From positions 62,701,606-62,765,605 of the forward strand of contig CM046854.1 in the NCBI GenBank assembly GCA_025617745.1: a DNA stretch of 64,000 nt, written 5' to 3'. Shown piece after piece: positions 1-10,800 of this stretch; the first letter of the stretch is position 1; each line of letters starts with the position of its first letter. The translations under genes were made by a program, and so were the position numbers. The notes beneath the pieces were generated by a model. It saw nothing but the letters and a program-made list of their open reading frames with translations, had not been told where the DNA came from and ran no database searches. This stretch comes from Heliocidaris erythrogramma (lineage: Eukaryota; Echinodermata; Echinoidea; Camarodonta; Echinometridae).

Positions 1-950
1 TGGCTGCTCCTTTCTCTGGATCAAAGTTCAAAGCGACTTCAGTTTATCGTGCGCAGCTAATAAAAGTTCGCACATTGACCCAAATCTGAGTAAACAAGAT
101 CGCGCGTTCTTTATTCCAGTATTTGAATCTCATTGGTCGGTTGCGTATGGAGGGATTCGAGTTAACGATCGCGCGAGGAATCCGGCAATAACATTCATTC
201 GGTAGCGCACGATTGGACCTGATTGTATCCGAATTTCCCCGAGTCAGGATTACGACTTGCCACTCCCTTTAAAGGTGTTACTCGGAGATGTACAATCAAA
301 TAAAAATGCAATAAATCTGGTATCAACGGAAAGGGAAAGATGCCCTGAAACATTCCATCAACATTCGAATTCCATAGGTTTTCATAAATTAATATTATTC
401 TGCTTCAAATGTGCGCCAAAATATTCGCGTATTTTCGCCCCGCGAGCAGTTTCTTTTTCAACCTTGGAAATGTGACGTAATACTCGGGACACACTTGCTT
501 GCTTCTAGCTAGCTCACGATCACGTCAATACAGCGCGCGCACATAACGTTCACGGTTCGAGGTAAGCTACTGATTTCTTCCAATCTTGTCGACAAAATGT
601 CTGATTTTTGCCCTGATTCAGATGTTAGAACCTGGAATCACATTCCATCAATCACTGGGTGAATCACTGCAGCAACCACACACACATATACGATTCATAC
701 AGCTACAGTACAGCCAAGACGTATACCGTAAGCTAGCTGTCCCGAGAATGACGTCATTTTTCTAGTACAAGAATTCTCGCTTTCGTGGCTCATCTGAGAC
801 CTTGGCAGGAGTCTTGAAAAAAAGTCCTGATAATCTTTTTGAACAAGCTTACATCTCTAAAATTTTATTTCATCGTATTCTTTGGGGGATTAGCTTTCCA
901 AAAATGTATAATTTGTCCTATTTCTAATTTTATGGGACATTTCTCCGGTT
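1..950. other. Intron segment of gene A, unclassified
   Basis: No exon is recognised here. The stretch has more CpG than the surrounding DNA (for example around 95-210 and 480-560) and has no counterpart in the equivalent intron of gene B, so it is probably an insertion of unknown class. The short open frames show no family motif. Confidence 0.4.
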
Positions 951-1053
951 ATCTGCTTTAAATCGTTTTCCCCTTTAATACATGTGTAATTATAAAATCA
1001 ATTATAGTAAATCATTATTGGATAAAAATCGCCTTTTTGTAACTATCTTACAG

Positions 1054-1548
1054 GTATACCATAATGAGTCGTTGCTGGGAGAAAGAAGGTCAAAATCGGA
1101 ACAGCTTTGATGAAATCCTGAAGAGTTTGGAGAGGATTCTAGAAAAGAGTCATGTAAGATGGAACTCAAATTCGCTACTTATTTGGCAGAATCTTGCTCC
1201 CTTTATTGTACATATCTGTATAAGTTCATTTATTGACCTCACTTAATAAAGGTATGATAAAAGTACGAAGTCATTAGAAATCTATCTTGTGAGAAGAAAT
1301 AATGAAGACAAATTTAAATGAAATGATCCTGATTCGTAACTCATTGTAATCTTTATCTTTCACATTCAATATCATTATTAAAAGCAGCATCTGTTACGGC
1401 AAAATTCTTCCTGATTTTATTCAACGTGAAAAATGATAAGTGTAGTAGAGATCCAGTGTTATTGTGACTGATTTTTTTTTTCTTCACAGAATTACCTGTC
1501 TCTCAATGACCTGGACGAAGGCTTATACGCGTCATCACTGGAGATATG

Positions 1549-1549
<1 letters not shown>
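1054..1549 (+). CDS. Gene A: last two coding exons of an Ig-receptor tyrosine-kinase-like gene
   Basis: These are the end of a gene that starts upstream of the window. Exon 1054-1153 follows an acceptor CAG at 1051-1053, opens with the last base of a split codon and reads [20 protein letters not shown], the alpha-H/alpha-I end of a tyrosine kinase C-lobe (MxxCW signature). It ends at CAT before gtaaga. Exon 1490-1549 follows CAG and encodes [19 protein letters not shown] then TGA at 1547-1549, a 19-residue tail with two tyrosines (YLSL, LYASS). Both exons match gene B (30489-30588 and 30921-30980) almost codon for codon. The preceding kinase exon is not in the window: homology with gene B's intron begins only near 960, so this intron has been enlarged. 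Its catalytic residues are unseen, so pseudokinase status for gene A is inferred from its paralogues only. Confidence 0.85.
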
Positions 1550-1589
<40 letters not shown>

Positions 1590-1996
1590 TGTTTCTTTTA
1601 TAGCGCCATATCCAGTTCAAACTGGTCAAAGCACTTTACAATTTATATAAATCAATTAATACTAACAACTTATACTGTAATATATCATAAATAGATGATT
1701 ATAGCCAAAACATTAACAGCGTAGACACATGTACCTAAATGGATGCACAATACAAATCAATTATTAAATAGGTATGTTTTAAGACATTTCTTAAACAACT
1801 CCACGGATGCACTGAAGCGCATCTGACATGGAAGTCTGTTCCATACTGTGGGGCCACTATATACAAAACTTCGCTCACCTAACTTTGTAATTGTTATGGG
1901 CACTTGAAGGGCCGTAGTGTCTGTAGTTGAGCGAAGTTTGTATATGGACCGCCTACGACCCTGCAACAATGATGCCAGGTATTGGGGACAGCAAAT
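1550..1996 (-). mobile_element. 5'-truncated CR1-like LINE, 3' end only
   Basis: On the minus strand this encodes the C-terminal end of a CR1-like ORF2, with the motif GERSFVYSGPTVWNRLP near its end, followed by a 3' tail of (TTA)n, seen on the plus strand as ATA repeats at 1551-1588. It sits between the stop codon of gene A and the older LINE. The same junction in gene B (30980-30990) has no such insertion, so this copy arrived after the tandem duplication. Confidence 0.7.
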
Positions 1997-1999
1997 ATG

Positions 2000-2299
2000 A
2001 AACCAGAATTCATCGTTGCGTTTTGACGTTCTTGAAAACAAGAGAGTGAAATATAAATATTGAACTTTTTAAGTCCAATATCAAAAATCAACCTTGGAAT
2101 GAAATTAGGGCATTTATAGATATTGATGAAGCAACGAATAAATGGAAATAACTTTTGCATCTTGTTATATATAAATTTATGCCTTATAAAACTAACAGAA
2201 TAACAAACAAACAATCCCCCGGGTTGATGAATTACGTTTTGAATTAATGAAGGATAGAAATAAAATGAACAAGAAAGCTATTTACCCCCCCCCCCCCCC

Positions 2300-2333
<34 letters not shown>

Positions 2334-2404
2334 AAATAAATAAAAAAAAAAAAAAAAATAATAATAATAATAATAATAAATAAAAAATAAATAAATAAAA
2401 TTAA

Positions 2405-2435
<31 letters not shown>

Positions 2436-4625
2436 TATAGCTTAGGATAGAATATAGACACTTGAGAAATAAAGTAACATCAGAAAATCGAAAGCTTAAA
2501 ACAAATATAATTCTGATAAATTATGTGAAAGTCAAGGCAGAAATCAATCTTGGAAGGTTTTAAAATCACAAATAAAAGCCCCTCATCAACTCTCCCCATT
2601 TCATCTAATGACACTCTAAGTGTTGCTATTAAATTTAATTTTCATTTTGCAAATGTAGAGAAAGATTTGATCAATGAATTGAGTAAAGTGTAAATTATTC
2701 TGTTAATACTTATAATGCTGATAATTTGTTCATTATACATACAATGAAGGAGGAAGATGTTTTTATAAAGGAAATCATTAAGCTGAAAAACAAGAAATCT
2801 ATTGGCGTTGATGGTATATTGACATTTATTTTAAAAACATGTCCAAACGAATTAACTGGATCTGTAACGGTCAAGTACCAGCCTCATGGAAGATAGCAAA
2901 AATAATTCCTTTACATAAAACAGGTGACGAATCAAATTCTGGTAACTATAGACCAATTTACATTCTTCCATGTATCTCAAAAGTCCTTGAAAAAATTGTC
3001 TTTAATCAGCTAAATAAGTTCATTGACATGAATAAAGTATTAGTCCCAGAGCAATCCGGATTTAGGGCAAAGCACTCAACCACAACAGCATTGATTAAAG
3101 TAACTGACGACTGGCTCAAAGCCATGGATAATGGGCAGTACACCGGGGCGATATTTATAGATTTACAAAAACCTTTCGATATGGTTAATCACGAGCTACT
3201 TTCATTTAAACTGGGTATAATTGGATAATCTCTTGACCGGTTTACAAGTTATTTATGAAATAGAAAAACTACAACTTTTATTAATAATGTGTTTTCAGAA
3301 GAATACTCAGTTAATAACGGAGTTCCCCAGGGGAGCTTCATTAGGGCAATTCTCTTAAATATTTATTGATGATTTAGCTTCTTTATTTGACAAATGTTCA
3401 TTTCATTTATATGCAGATGATATCATTTTGTATTTTTCTGACAAAGATCCGAAAGTCGTCGAAACAGTTTTAAAGTGACGAACCCGCCCAAGTGATCCAG
3501 TGGATGAATAAAAATAATTAAAATTAAATTGTACAAAAACTGTAGGTATGTTATTTGGAACGAGACAGATGTTAGCAAGGCACAGTGATTAAGGATTTAA
3601 AATTCATAATACAAAACTTAACGTAGACACTGTCAAATATCTTGGAGTTTTTATTGATAAAGAGCTTTAATGGAATAATCAAGTTGAAAAAAAGTGCTCA
3701 AATATAGGCAAAATGGTTTTCTTGGAAGACTGAGGTATTTTGTTAATGAATCTATTTTAAAAACTGTAGGCATATATTATTCCATTATTCTTCCCCATTT
3801 TGACTACAAAGTTAAATTTTGGCAGTCTGCCCCTAAGAAATATGTTACAAAAACTTCAGAACAGAGCAGGTAGAATCATATTAAAGATAAATCAATATTC
3901 CCATACCTCTACGTCTCATATTCATGACATTTAAAACGGAAGACATTGTGTGTCCATTAAGAAGAACATATGCATATTATGATGTTCAAAATTTGAAATG
4001 ATCTTGTACCTTTATATTTCAAACGCCCTATTGCTATTTCACCAGACATGTATTTTCTTCGTTCTATAGGTTATCTCAGTCTCTCAAATCCAAGAACCAA
4101 TAACTGTAAAAAAAAACATTCTACTACTGTAACAGAGGAGCTTCATTATACAACTAATTGCCATCAAATACCCGTAGTGATTTTACAATCCAAACTTTTA
4201 AATCCAATTTACAACATTATTTCAAAGTATATAACCGTGCACCAGGAAGTTTTAATCTCTCTCTTTCGTTCTATGTTTTTGTTGTTTATAGGGTTTGTAT
4301 TTATCTGTCTCCCTTATTACAGTATTATGTACTGCAAATATAATCGAAAAGAATTGTATTTTTAGATGATATCATGCATGTTCAATACATTGTTTTTTTT
4401 TGTTTTGTTTCGTTTCGTAGAATATAATTTTATGCATTCAATGGGACTTTGTAAGTCTTTTTTTTTTCGTCCAAGAATTGTCATTGTTATCAAGGACCTC
4501 ATGGAAGAACAGCCGTATTTTGGTAATACGGATGAAATGGGCTGTCCGCCGTATGTAAATCGTGATTTATATTATGTATAATTATTATTTATGTCATTGA
4601 TTACGGAAATAAAAGCAAACAAAGA
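2000..4625 (+). mobile_element. Decayed CR1/L2-like LINE, 3' part, after gene A
   Basis: A 5'-truncated, plus-strand non-LTR retrotransposon begins a few tens of bases after the gene A stop codon (interrupted by the younger 1550-1996 element). The reverse transcriptase region is clearest at 2839-3228 (NYRPIYILPCISKVLEK; motif A FIDLQKPFDMVNHELL). The VPQG-like block is near 3320 and YADD is at 3410-3421, in shifted frames. Its 3' end carries AATAAA at 4608-4613. Frames are broken in many places and homopolymers lie inside it at 2285-2432. A homologous copy lies at the same place after gene B (30990-33315), so the insertion predates the duplication. Confidence 0.8.
2285..2432. repeat. Poly-C/poly-A low-complexity block
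   Basis: A run of C is followed by long A and (TAA)n runs inside the LINE. The homologous place in the gene B LINE (near 31250) has only a short A run, so this is a local expansion or an assembly-prone tract. Confidence 0.8.
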
Positions 4626-4945
4626 AACAAATGGCTTCACGATCACGTTAACAAATCCTAGTACACTACAGGTTATAATGGATTTTTACGACATTACATT
4701 CGGTAATTGTTAAGATGTACTTTATCTGTCATTTTGGGTACGTGTAATTTTATGCTGATTGCAACAGAGAACTATGTCGTAAAAGGGATTAGACTGCAAG
4801 AAGAAGTATGATTCATAATTTGTTTGAAATTATTTTACAATTTAATTAATTGTTGATCCCGTTGTGTGTATTTTTATACAAGTCGACACACAACCATATA
4901 TATATATATATATATATATGCAGCAATTAAAATATGCAAATATGA

Positions 4946-4979
4946 GTCTACCCGGGGTAGGCCTCCTCCCCGGGTAGAC
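4946..4979. repeat. 12-bp perfect inverted repeat
   Basis: GTCTACCCGGGG at 4946-4957 is mirrored by CCCCGGGTAGAC at 4968-4979 with a 10-nt loop. It lies next to a (TA)n tract and just ahead of the 5028-5420 repeat array. The homologous spacer near 33868 keeps a slightly damaged version. Confidence 0.85.
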
Positions 4980-5027
4980 CAACCCCTGGTCGATTAGGGA
5001 ACTTACCATTTTACGTATGTTTCTGAC

Positions 5028-5420
5028 CATTTAGTCAACCCAGGGTAGATAACATTTCCAACTATTTATATCACAGGTGTCCCAGATGTTTTAATTCATT
5101 GTCAACCCAGAGCATTATTTGTGGCCGTTTAGTCCACCCGGTGTAGATGAAAATCCCAACTGCCTATATCACAATCATCCTAGACACTTTAGTTTATTGT
5201 CAACCCAGAGTAAGTAACAATTCCTACTGTCTATATCACAGGCAACCTAGACGATTTAGTGTGTCAATCCATAGTAGTTTTGGGGGTTCTTTAGTCATCC
5301 CAGGGTAGATGACAATTCCAACTGTTTATATCGCCCGTGTCGCAGATGTTTTAATTTATTTACCCCAAATCGTATTTGTTGATGCCCGTGATATAGACAG
5401 TAGGAATTGTTATCTACGGT
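5028..5420. repeat. ~100-bp imperfect tandem repeat array with inverted end
   Basis: About four imperfect units share the phrases 'GTCAACCCAGAGT', 'TATATCACAGGTGTCCCAGATG' and 'AACAATTCCAACTG'. The array closes with an inverted copy of the 'AACAATTCCTACTGTCTATATCAC'-type phrase at about 5390-5415. The same array is in the B-C spacer at 33900-34320, so it was part of the duplicated unit. Confidence 0.7.
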
Positions 5421-5439
5421 TACTGTTACTATAAGTTAG

Positions 5440-6784
5440 TAGAATATCACGTTTCATTGAAATATAATGACTCTAGCTAAATTGTCAATAAAGACCATTC
5501 AATTTTGATCTTAAATCATATTTAACGAACTGCTTACAAGAAACTTATCATCTGAGATTCTTCAAATCGGCAAGCTCAGTAAAATAATAAAAAAAAAAAA
5601 ACATATACTGAAACTTTGTGATTTACAATGCTCAATCACAAAGCGTCATGCAAATAACGAAACCGAGTGGCACGAGGAGTAGTGTCTGGAACGCAATAGT
5701 GATTGTGGTAAATTAAAAAAATTGTAATTTTACATAATATGTAGGGCATATTTGGAAATATTGAGCCTATTCAAGGTATTAGACGTATTTTTACCCACTA
5801 TATGTCGTAATTATGATTTTCAGAAAAAAAGCATTTTATTTACATATGTAATGGCAGTTTTGGGAATATTAAGCCTAATCAAGGTATTACACGTATTTTT
5901 ACCCTATTGTGTAATGATAGGACTATGTTTCTAACTTCATGCAATAAAATTAGGATTTTCAAATAATATAATTATGTATTTAACGTTCCGGACGCGTCTT
6001 TACGTGCCATACGTTTTGGTAAGCTACCAAATAAAAACGTAAGATATTGTGTCAATGATGTTGTAATTGCAGATCTTGTGTTGTGTTGTGTTGCTTCTTG
6101 GCTACCCTGTAGTCATACATGCATACGTACCGTCCCCGGTGTTTCAATCATTTTTTTTTTCAAAAGACAGAAACTTTTGTGCATTATAACACACATTGTG
6201 AAATCTAAAATCTCAACATTATCTGAGATTGTATCCAGCAGCTTTCTTTCAAAACGGAGATTATTTGGTCGTAATAACAAGTAACTCACTCGCTTACCCT
6301 TACACACCAGCGAAATTCGATGGTGCAACGGGATCTCCATTCGTGAGATCGCAAAAAAATGGCAGTCGTCTTTCAGAAGCTCCATTTATGGATGATTACT
6401 TTTCCTTATCGACCGGAACTTACAAAATTGAGGAATGTCTTGAGCATTACGTAAAACATGTCGGTTGTAAAAGTGAAGTCCACTATCGGACACATAGCTG
6501 AATGGTGGTAACGTCCCCTTGAGTAGCGATGACTGCGTGTCTTTAACCATCTTTTTTTTTCATCAATATTCCAAAATTCTGTTATTTTACATAGCACTTT
6601 ATAATCATGAATCTACATTTATGTACCTCGTAAAGGAAATCGTGTCAGTATGCTATATGTAGATGTATTTCAAAACCTTTTACATATTTTATCTCCTATG
6701 TCTGCTTAAAGTAAAATAAACTGAACTCAACTGTATAATGTTTTTCATATTTTATAATTATTATCGTCAAGCAGAGAACTGTTG
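5440..6784. other. Intergenic spacer, duplicated in the B-C spacer, with LINE/SINE-like tail
   Basis: This closely resembles 34330-35640. The part ending at 6735 has an AATAAA followed by ACTGAACTCAACTG, the kind of short-repeat tail seen on non-LTR elements here (also near 20960 and 59230). An open frame at 6229-6501 is not kept in frame in the duplicate, so I do not call a gene. Confidence 0.5.
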
Positions 6785-7060
6785 TGCAAAAAGTTTTAAA
6801 CAACTTCATTCAAACAACCTAGATGTTTTAAAGAATTGTTTTAAACAACAATTTTTTTAAACAATAGTTGTGAAAACAGTTTTAAACAACTGTGTGTTTT
6901 TAAACAACTTAATTTAAACAACCTAGTTGTTAAAGCTGTTGTTTAAAAAAATTGTTTAAAATTTTAAACAAGAGGCTGTTTAAAGTTTAAACAACCTTGG
7001 TTGTCTAACATTTTAAACAATAGTTATTAGAGTGGCCGGCTTAAACAGGGCTGTTTAAAA
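6785..7060. repeat. TTTAAACAAC minisatellite
   Basis: Variants of TTTTAAACAACT/AGTTGTTTAAA recur about every 12-25 bases on both orientations, so the tract is rich in short inverted repeats. It is absent from the otherwise similar B-C spacer, where different sequence (35640-35885) occupies the place. Confidence 0.85.
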
Positions 7061-7179
7061 AAAATTGAAGAGTTCTTTAAAATATTTTTTACGGTGTATG
7101 TTTATTAAGAAATGCATCCATGCATATTCCATTTTCTTGGGATTAATTAGAAATGCAGGAATCAGTTCTATGACGCATC

Positions 7180-7690
7180 CAAAAGCTATTTACCCTAATG
7201 ATGATGATAAAAATCCCTTTAATATGCTTTTCCGCTTCTTCAGTGTTTTCCTTGAAGTATTCAGTTTTCTCTTTCCGTTTTACTCTAGAGGGGGTTGGGC
7301 CCTTGATCCGCCTATCTTGTTGTAGATCCTTTAGGAAACTGATTCATGATCCGGGCGCTGGAAAGAAAAGTTATGTGATGATTGTTGGTATGTGAGTGCA
7401 CATGTCTCCAGACGACGTTCCATCGATAATATTCTTCAACTTTTTAACTCGACCGTGTATATTTTTGCGAATCTCGAGATTCGGCTTCAGTAAAATCTTG
7501 CTACCTTGGTATAAACTGCCCTCTCCAGGAAAAAAAACCCGACAAAACCAAACAAACCCAATAAAAAAACACACAACAGAAAACACAAAAGACAGAAACA
7601 AAATAAAGCAACACGAAAAAAAACAAAAACAAAAACAAAACAAACTAACGACAAAAAGACCGAACTCGCACGGTTGTATTTATGCTTGAG
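7180..7690. other. Intergenic block conserved upstream of genes B and C
   Basis: This matches 35975-36420 including an A/C-rich tract at 7530-7650. No coding signal is maintained between the copies. It ends at the conserved promoter-proximal block. Confidence 0.5.
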
Positions 7691-7775
7691 AATATCGTCC
7701 GCTAGCACTGCTAGCGAAGTGAATTCACTAATTCAAAGCACATAGCCTTTGTCGTGCAGCTAATTTGTTCCCGTG
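7691..7775 (+). promoter_or_regulatory. Conserved 85-bp promoter-proximal/5'UTR block of gene B
   Basis: The block is the same length as 36435-36519 upstream of gene C and nearly identical to it. It contains a shared run with CTAGCGAAGTGAATTCACTA. No TATA box or initiator can be assigned with confidence. Conservation partly reflects recent duplication, so the regulatory reading is an inference from position. Confidence 0.35.
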
Positions 7776-7811
7776 CACTCGCACTCTTAAATACTGAATT
7801 GATTTCATTCC

Positions 7812-7847
7812 ATGGAAAGCAACGAGAGGAAACCAATATGCCAGTAA
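7812..7847 (+). promoter_or_regulatory. Possible uORF overlapping the gene B start
   Basis: ATG at 7812 reads 11 codons and stops at TAA 7845-7847, past the main ATG at 7838. It lies in a 54-nt segment (7776-7829) where gene C has a single base. If this segment is in the mature 5'UTR it could lower translation of gene B relative to gene C. The transcription start is unknown. Confidence 0.35.
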
Positions 7848-7892
7848 GCTGTAAAGTGGTATACCTGATGTCTATTTTCGTCGTGAATTCAG
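7838..7892 (+). CDS. Gene B exon 1: signal peptide
   Basis: ATG at 7838 opens [19 protein letters not shown], a short hydrophobic leader typical of a secretory signal, ending phase 1 before gtatgt. The start was chosen because gene C keeps the same ATG, frame and length (36529-36583). An upstream ATG at 7812 in another frame overlaps it. Confidence 0.75.
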
Positions 7893-10800
7893 GTATGTAT
7901 TCATCTTTGTCATACAAATAACTTCACTCAAAATCACTGTTCGTTGAACAAAGTTACTAAAATATTGTAAATCGTAAAAATAAATTTTACGGGAATATCC
8001 TGCAGGGAATGAGCAAAACTGATTGGTATTTATATGTAGTTATTTATCTCACATTTTTAGACAGAGTACCCTGTTCATGCAGCTACATATTAAAAACAAC
8101 CTTGATTAATAAAAAAAATTAAATTAAAATTGAAATTTAAATCAAAATTTGTAATATACAACGTGCAGAACTGTCAGGGGTAACCCTAATTTACAGGTAT
8201 GAAATTAAAAAAAATCTCCAACAAAACAACAAGAAAACTTCCCCCGTGAACATCTGTAAATCCTTTTTAACTAAAGTCTTTTTTCTATATCTTGTTCATA
8301 TTCCATGATACCTTAGTATGTAATACCAGAGAGCTTATATTTGTCGGAGGACATACATGTATAACTCAACAGTACGTTCGACATGCATGGATATTATGAT
8401 GCTTATATAGGCAAGGGAAGTAAGGAACTATATAGTGTAGACCATTATACCTTCAGTGTATGGGCTGTTACTAGGTTAATAGAATATCACGTCTCATTTA
8501 AATCTGAAATTATATGTAACCAAATACTTTATCCAAACCGATCATCTGAAATTATACAAGTCGGCAAGTTCTATAATTTCAAACAAATTTTCTTCACGAG
8601 GAAGAACATATAATAAAACAGTGTGATTTACATTGATCAATCAAAGAGCGTCATGCATATAAGATAGCTTGGCGAAACGGACTGGCACGAAAAGTCGAGT
8701 CTGGAACCCAAACGGCGATAGAGGTAATTTAAAAGTTGTAATTTTACATAATTTATGTAATGGCAGTTTTGGTTTTATTACACTCTAAAAAGTGAAGTGC
8801 TGAAAAACGAGTGCTAATTGGAAGTTTGCACTTGACATGCTATTTCTAACACCTCACGTGCCAATTGCGTCTGGGAGATGATAAGGTGAAGAAAATTGAG
8901 TGCTAAGTAAGTGCTGAATGTTAGGACGCTCGTTTTACACTTCAAGTGCTGACCAACGTCCCGTGATTTTAGCACCCATGTTCGTTTAAAATTCACTGAG
9001 ATAAGCATCGACTGTGTAATGATTATTCATATATTGATTTAATTATACTTTTCATTAAATCCACTGAAAAGCAACAAAGTATTCATTGATGGTTGGTATT
9101 TGACAGTCTGCCAAATGATAGCCAACTTGCAAACAATGCGCTTTCCCAAGTGTTCATTGACGTACTATTCTAGTCTCCTGGTCTACGATATCTTTCTTTC
9201 ATAGAGTTTGAATTATGTAGGTTGCTATGTCGGGCAAGCTTACGTATTATCTTCCTTTGAAAAGATGCCTTTCCAAATGAACGAAGGGAAAGGTCATTTG
9301 CGAAAAGTTGCTCATGGGCCAATTACGAAATCGCTTATTACGCAACTGTAGTGCAAGAGCCATCATCTGCTGCACAGGCATGGCGTGGTAAATAAAAATT
9401 TAAGACATTAAATTTAGAACTTCTGTAATTTTATGCGAATAAAGGTATCAAATAATATGATATTTACATTAGTTTTTTTTTTGTGGTGGATATGAAACAT
9501 CATGAAAAGCAATGAAGTGGAAATGCCATGTTTCAGCATGTGTGGTGTGGGAGTGTGGCCAACCGTCTACGGTACGCGTTGTCGTTGACATGAAAATTGT
9601 TGATCATGCGGGGTCAGCCAGGTATGGGGCGCGATCGACCGCGCCGGCGGGCTCGGGAAGTTTGGAAGGCGGTGTGTATACTTTTTTTCGTTACGATTGC
9701 GGATTGCCGAAATGGAACAATTAAACCTCCGAAATTGCCACTTCTTGGTCTGAAGTAATTATCAGATGATTAAATCCACATGCCATGGTTTTAGTCCACA
9801 TCATCTATGTATACAACCAGTATCAATCTAAGATAAAATCTAGACCTTAGAGTAGGGCTGTTTAACAGAAGGGTGATTTTGTGCATACTGTTCGTGTGTG
9901 TTCTTTAGCACTATGTCGGGTGCTAAGTGTTAGCACTAGTAGTGCCGTTTTGGGGGCTCTAAAATGGGATATTTAATGCACTAGAAGTGCGGTTTTTGCG
10001 AGCTGCATGCGTCTAATAGGACCAGAAGTGTAAAAAGGCTTACACTTAAAGTGTTTAAAGTAGCACTTGGACTGGTGTTGAATTATAGCACTTGCACAAA
10101 TGCTTCTTTAGCACAATTTGTGCAGTCCCTATTCCTGCCCTTACAGGTGCTGCCTCCAAATCTTGAGGTGCTAAAAAATAGCACTTGAGTTTTTAGAGTG
10201 TAATGCCAGCAATTCTCGATCAGCGGACCCTGGTTCGAGGGTCACCAGAATCACGATTTTTCTTTCGTTATTTATTTTTTTAAATGAATGTTTAGCAGTT
10301 TAAGGAGCCGGTCCAGCTCCCGTGAAAGTGCTGAAATAGCACGCTGTGTGCATTCCAATAGCACTCTGAGTGCAGTCCCAATGCACGCCCTAAAAAAGTG
10401 CTAAATTCAGCCGTCATGGTGCTGAAAACAGCATTAAAGTTTTTAGAGTGTATATTATCCAATTTAAACATAGTTCAGTAATTTCTTGAGAGTTTTAAAC
10501 TTGTTTTTGTAATTTTGTACCAGGTATCCATGGTCAAGTAACTACACCACCATCTACTGCTGCTGCTCTTGGAGATGATGTATCATTGGAGTGTACCACT
10601 ACACAGAGTAATCCTACCTTTATTTGGAATGATGGGGATGATGGGTTTGGTATATACACAGGGACTATCAGAACTACAGGTGAACCAGAACATGGAAATA
10701 TACAACTAGGTACTAGTAGCGATCTACAGATGTCTGTACTCAATATCAATGCCATTGAGATGAATGATGATGGAAACTACTCCTGTTACCTTGCTGGACA

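Noticed and set aside
4930-5420. Repeat array as a CRISPR
   Set aside because: Eukaryotic context, units are imperfect and about 100 bp, and there are no unique spacers of constant size.
6229-6501. 90-codon open frame in the A-B spacer with a similar counterpart at 35031-35369
   Set aside because: The shared nucleotides contain indels that do not keep the frame, no family motif is visible, and the stretch ends in a non-LTR-like tail. Similarity is explained by segmental duplication.
7371-7708. Overlapping open frames rich in Phe/Cys or Lys/Gln around 7490-7690 and 43238-43600
   Set aside because: They are translations of A/C-rich low-complexity DNA on both strands, without conserved protein features.
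10215-10250. Possible tRNA T-arm (GGTTCGAGGG) near a MITE end
   Set aside because: No matching D-arm, anticodon stem or acceptor stem can be folded around it; at most a tRNA-derived SINE trace.
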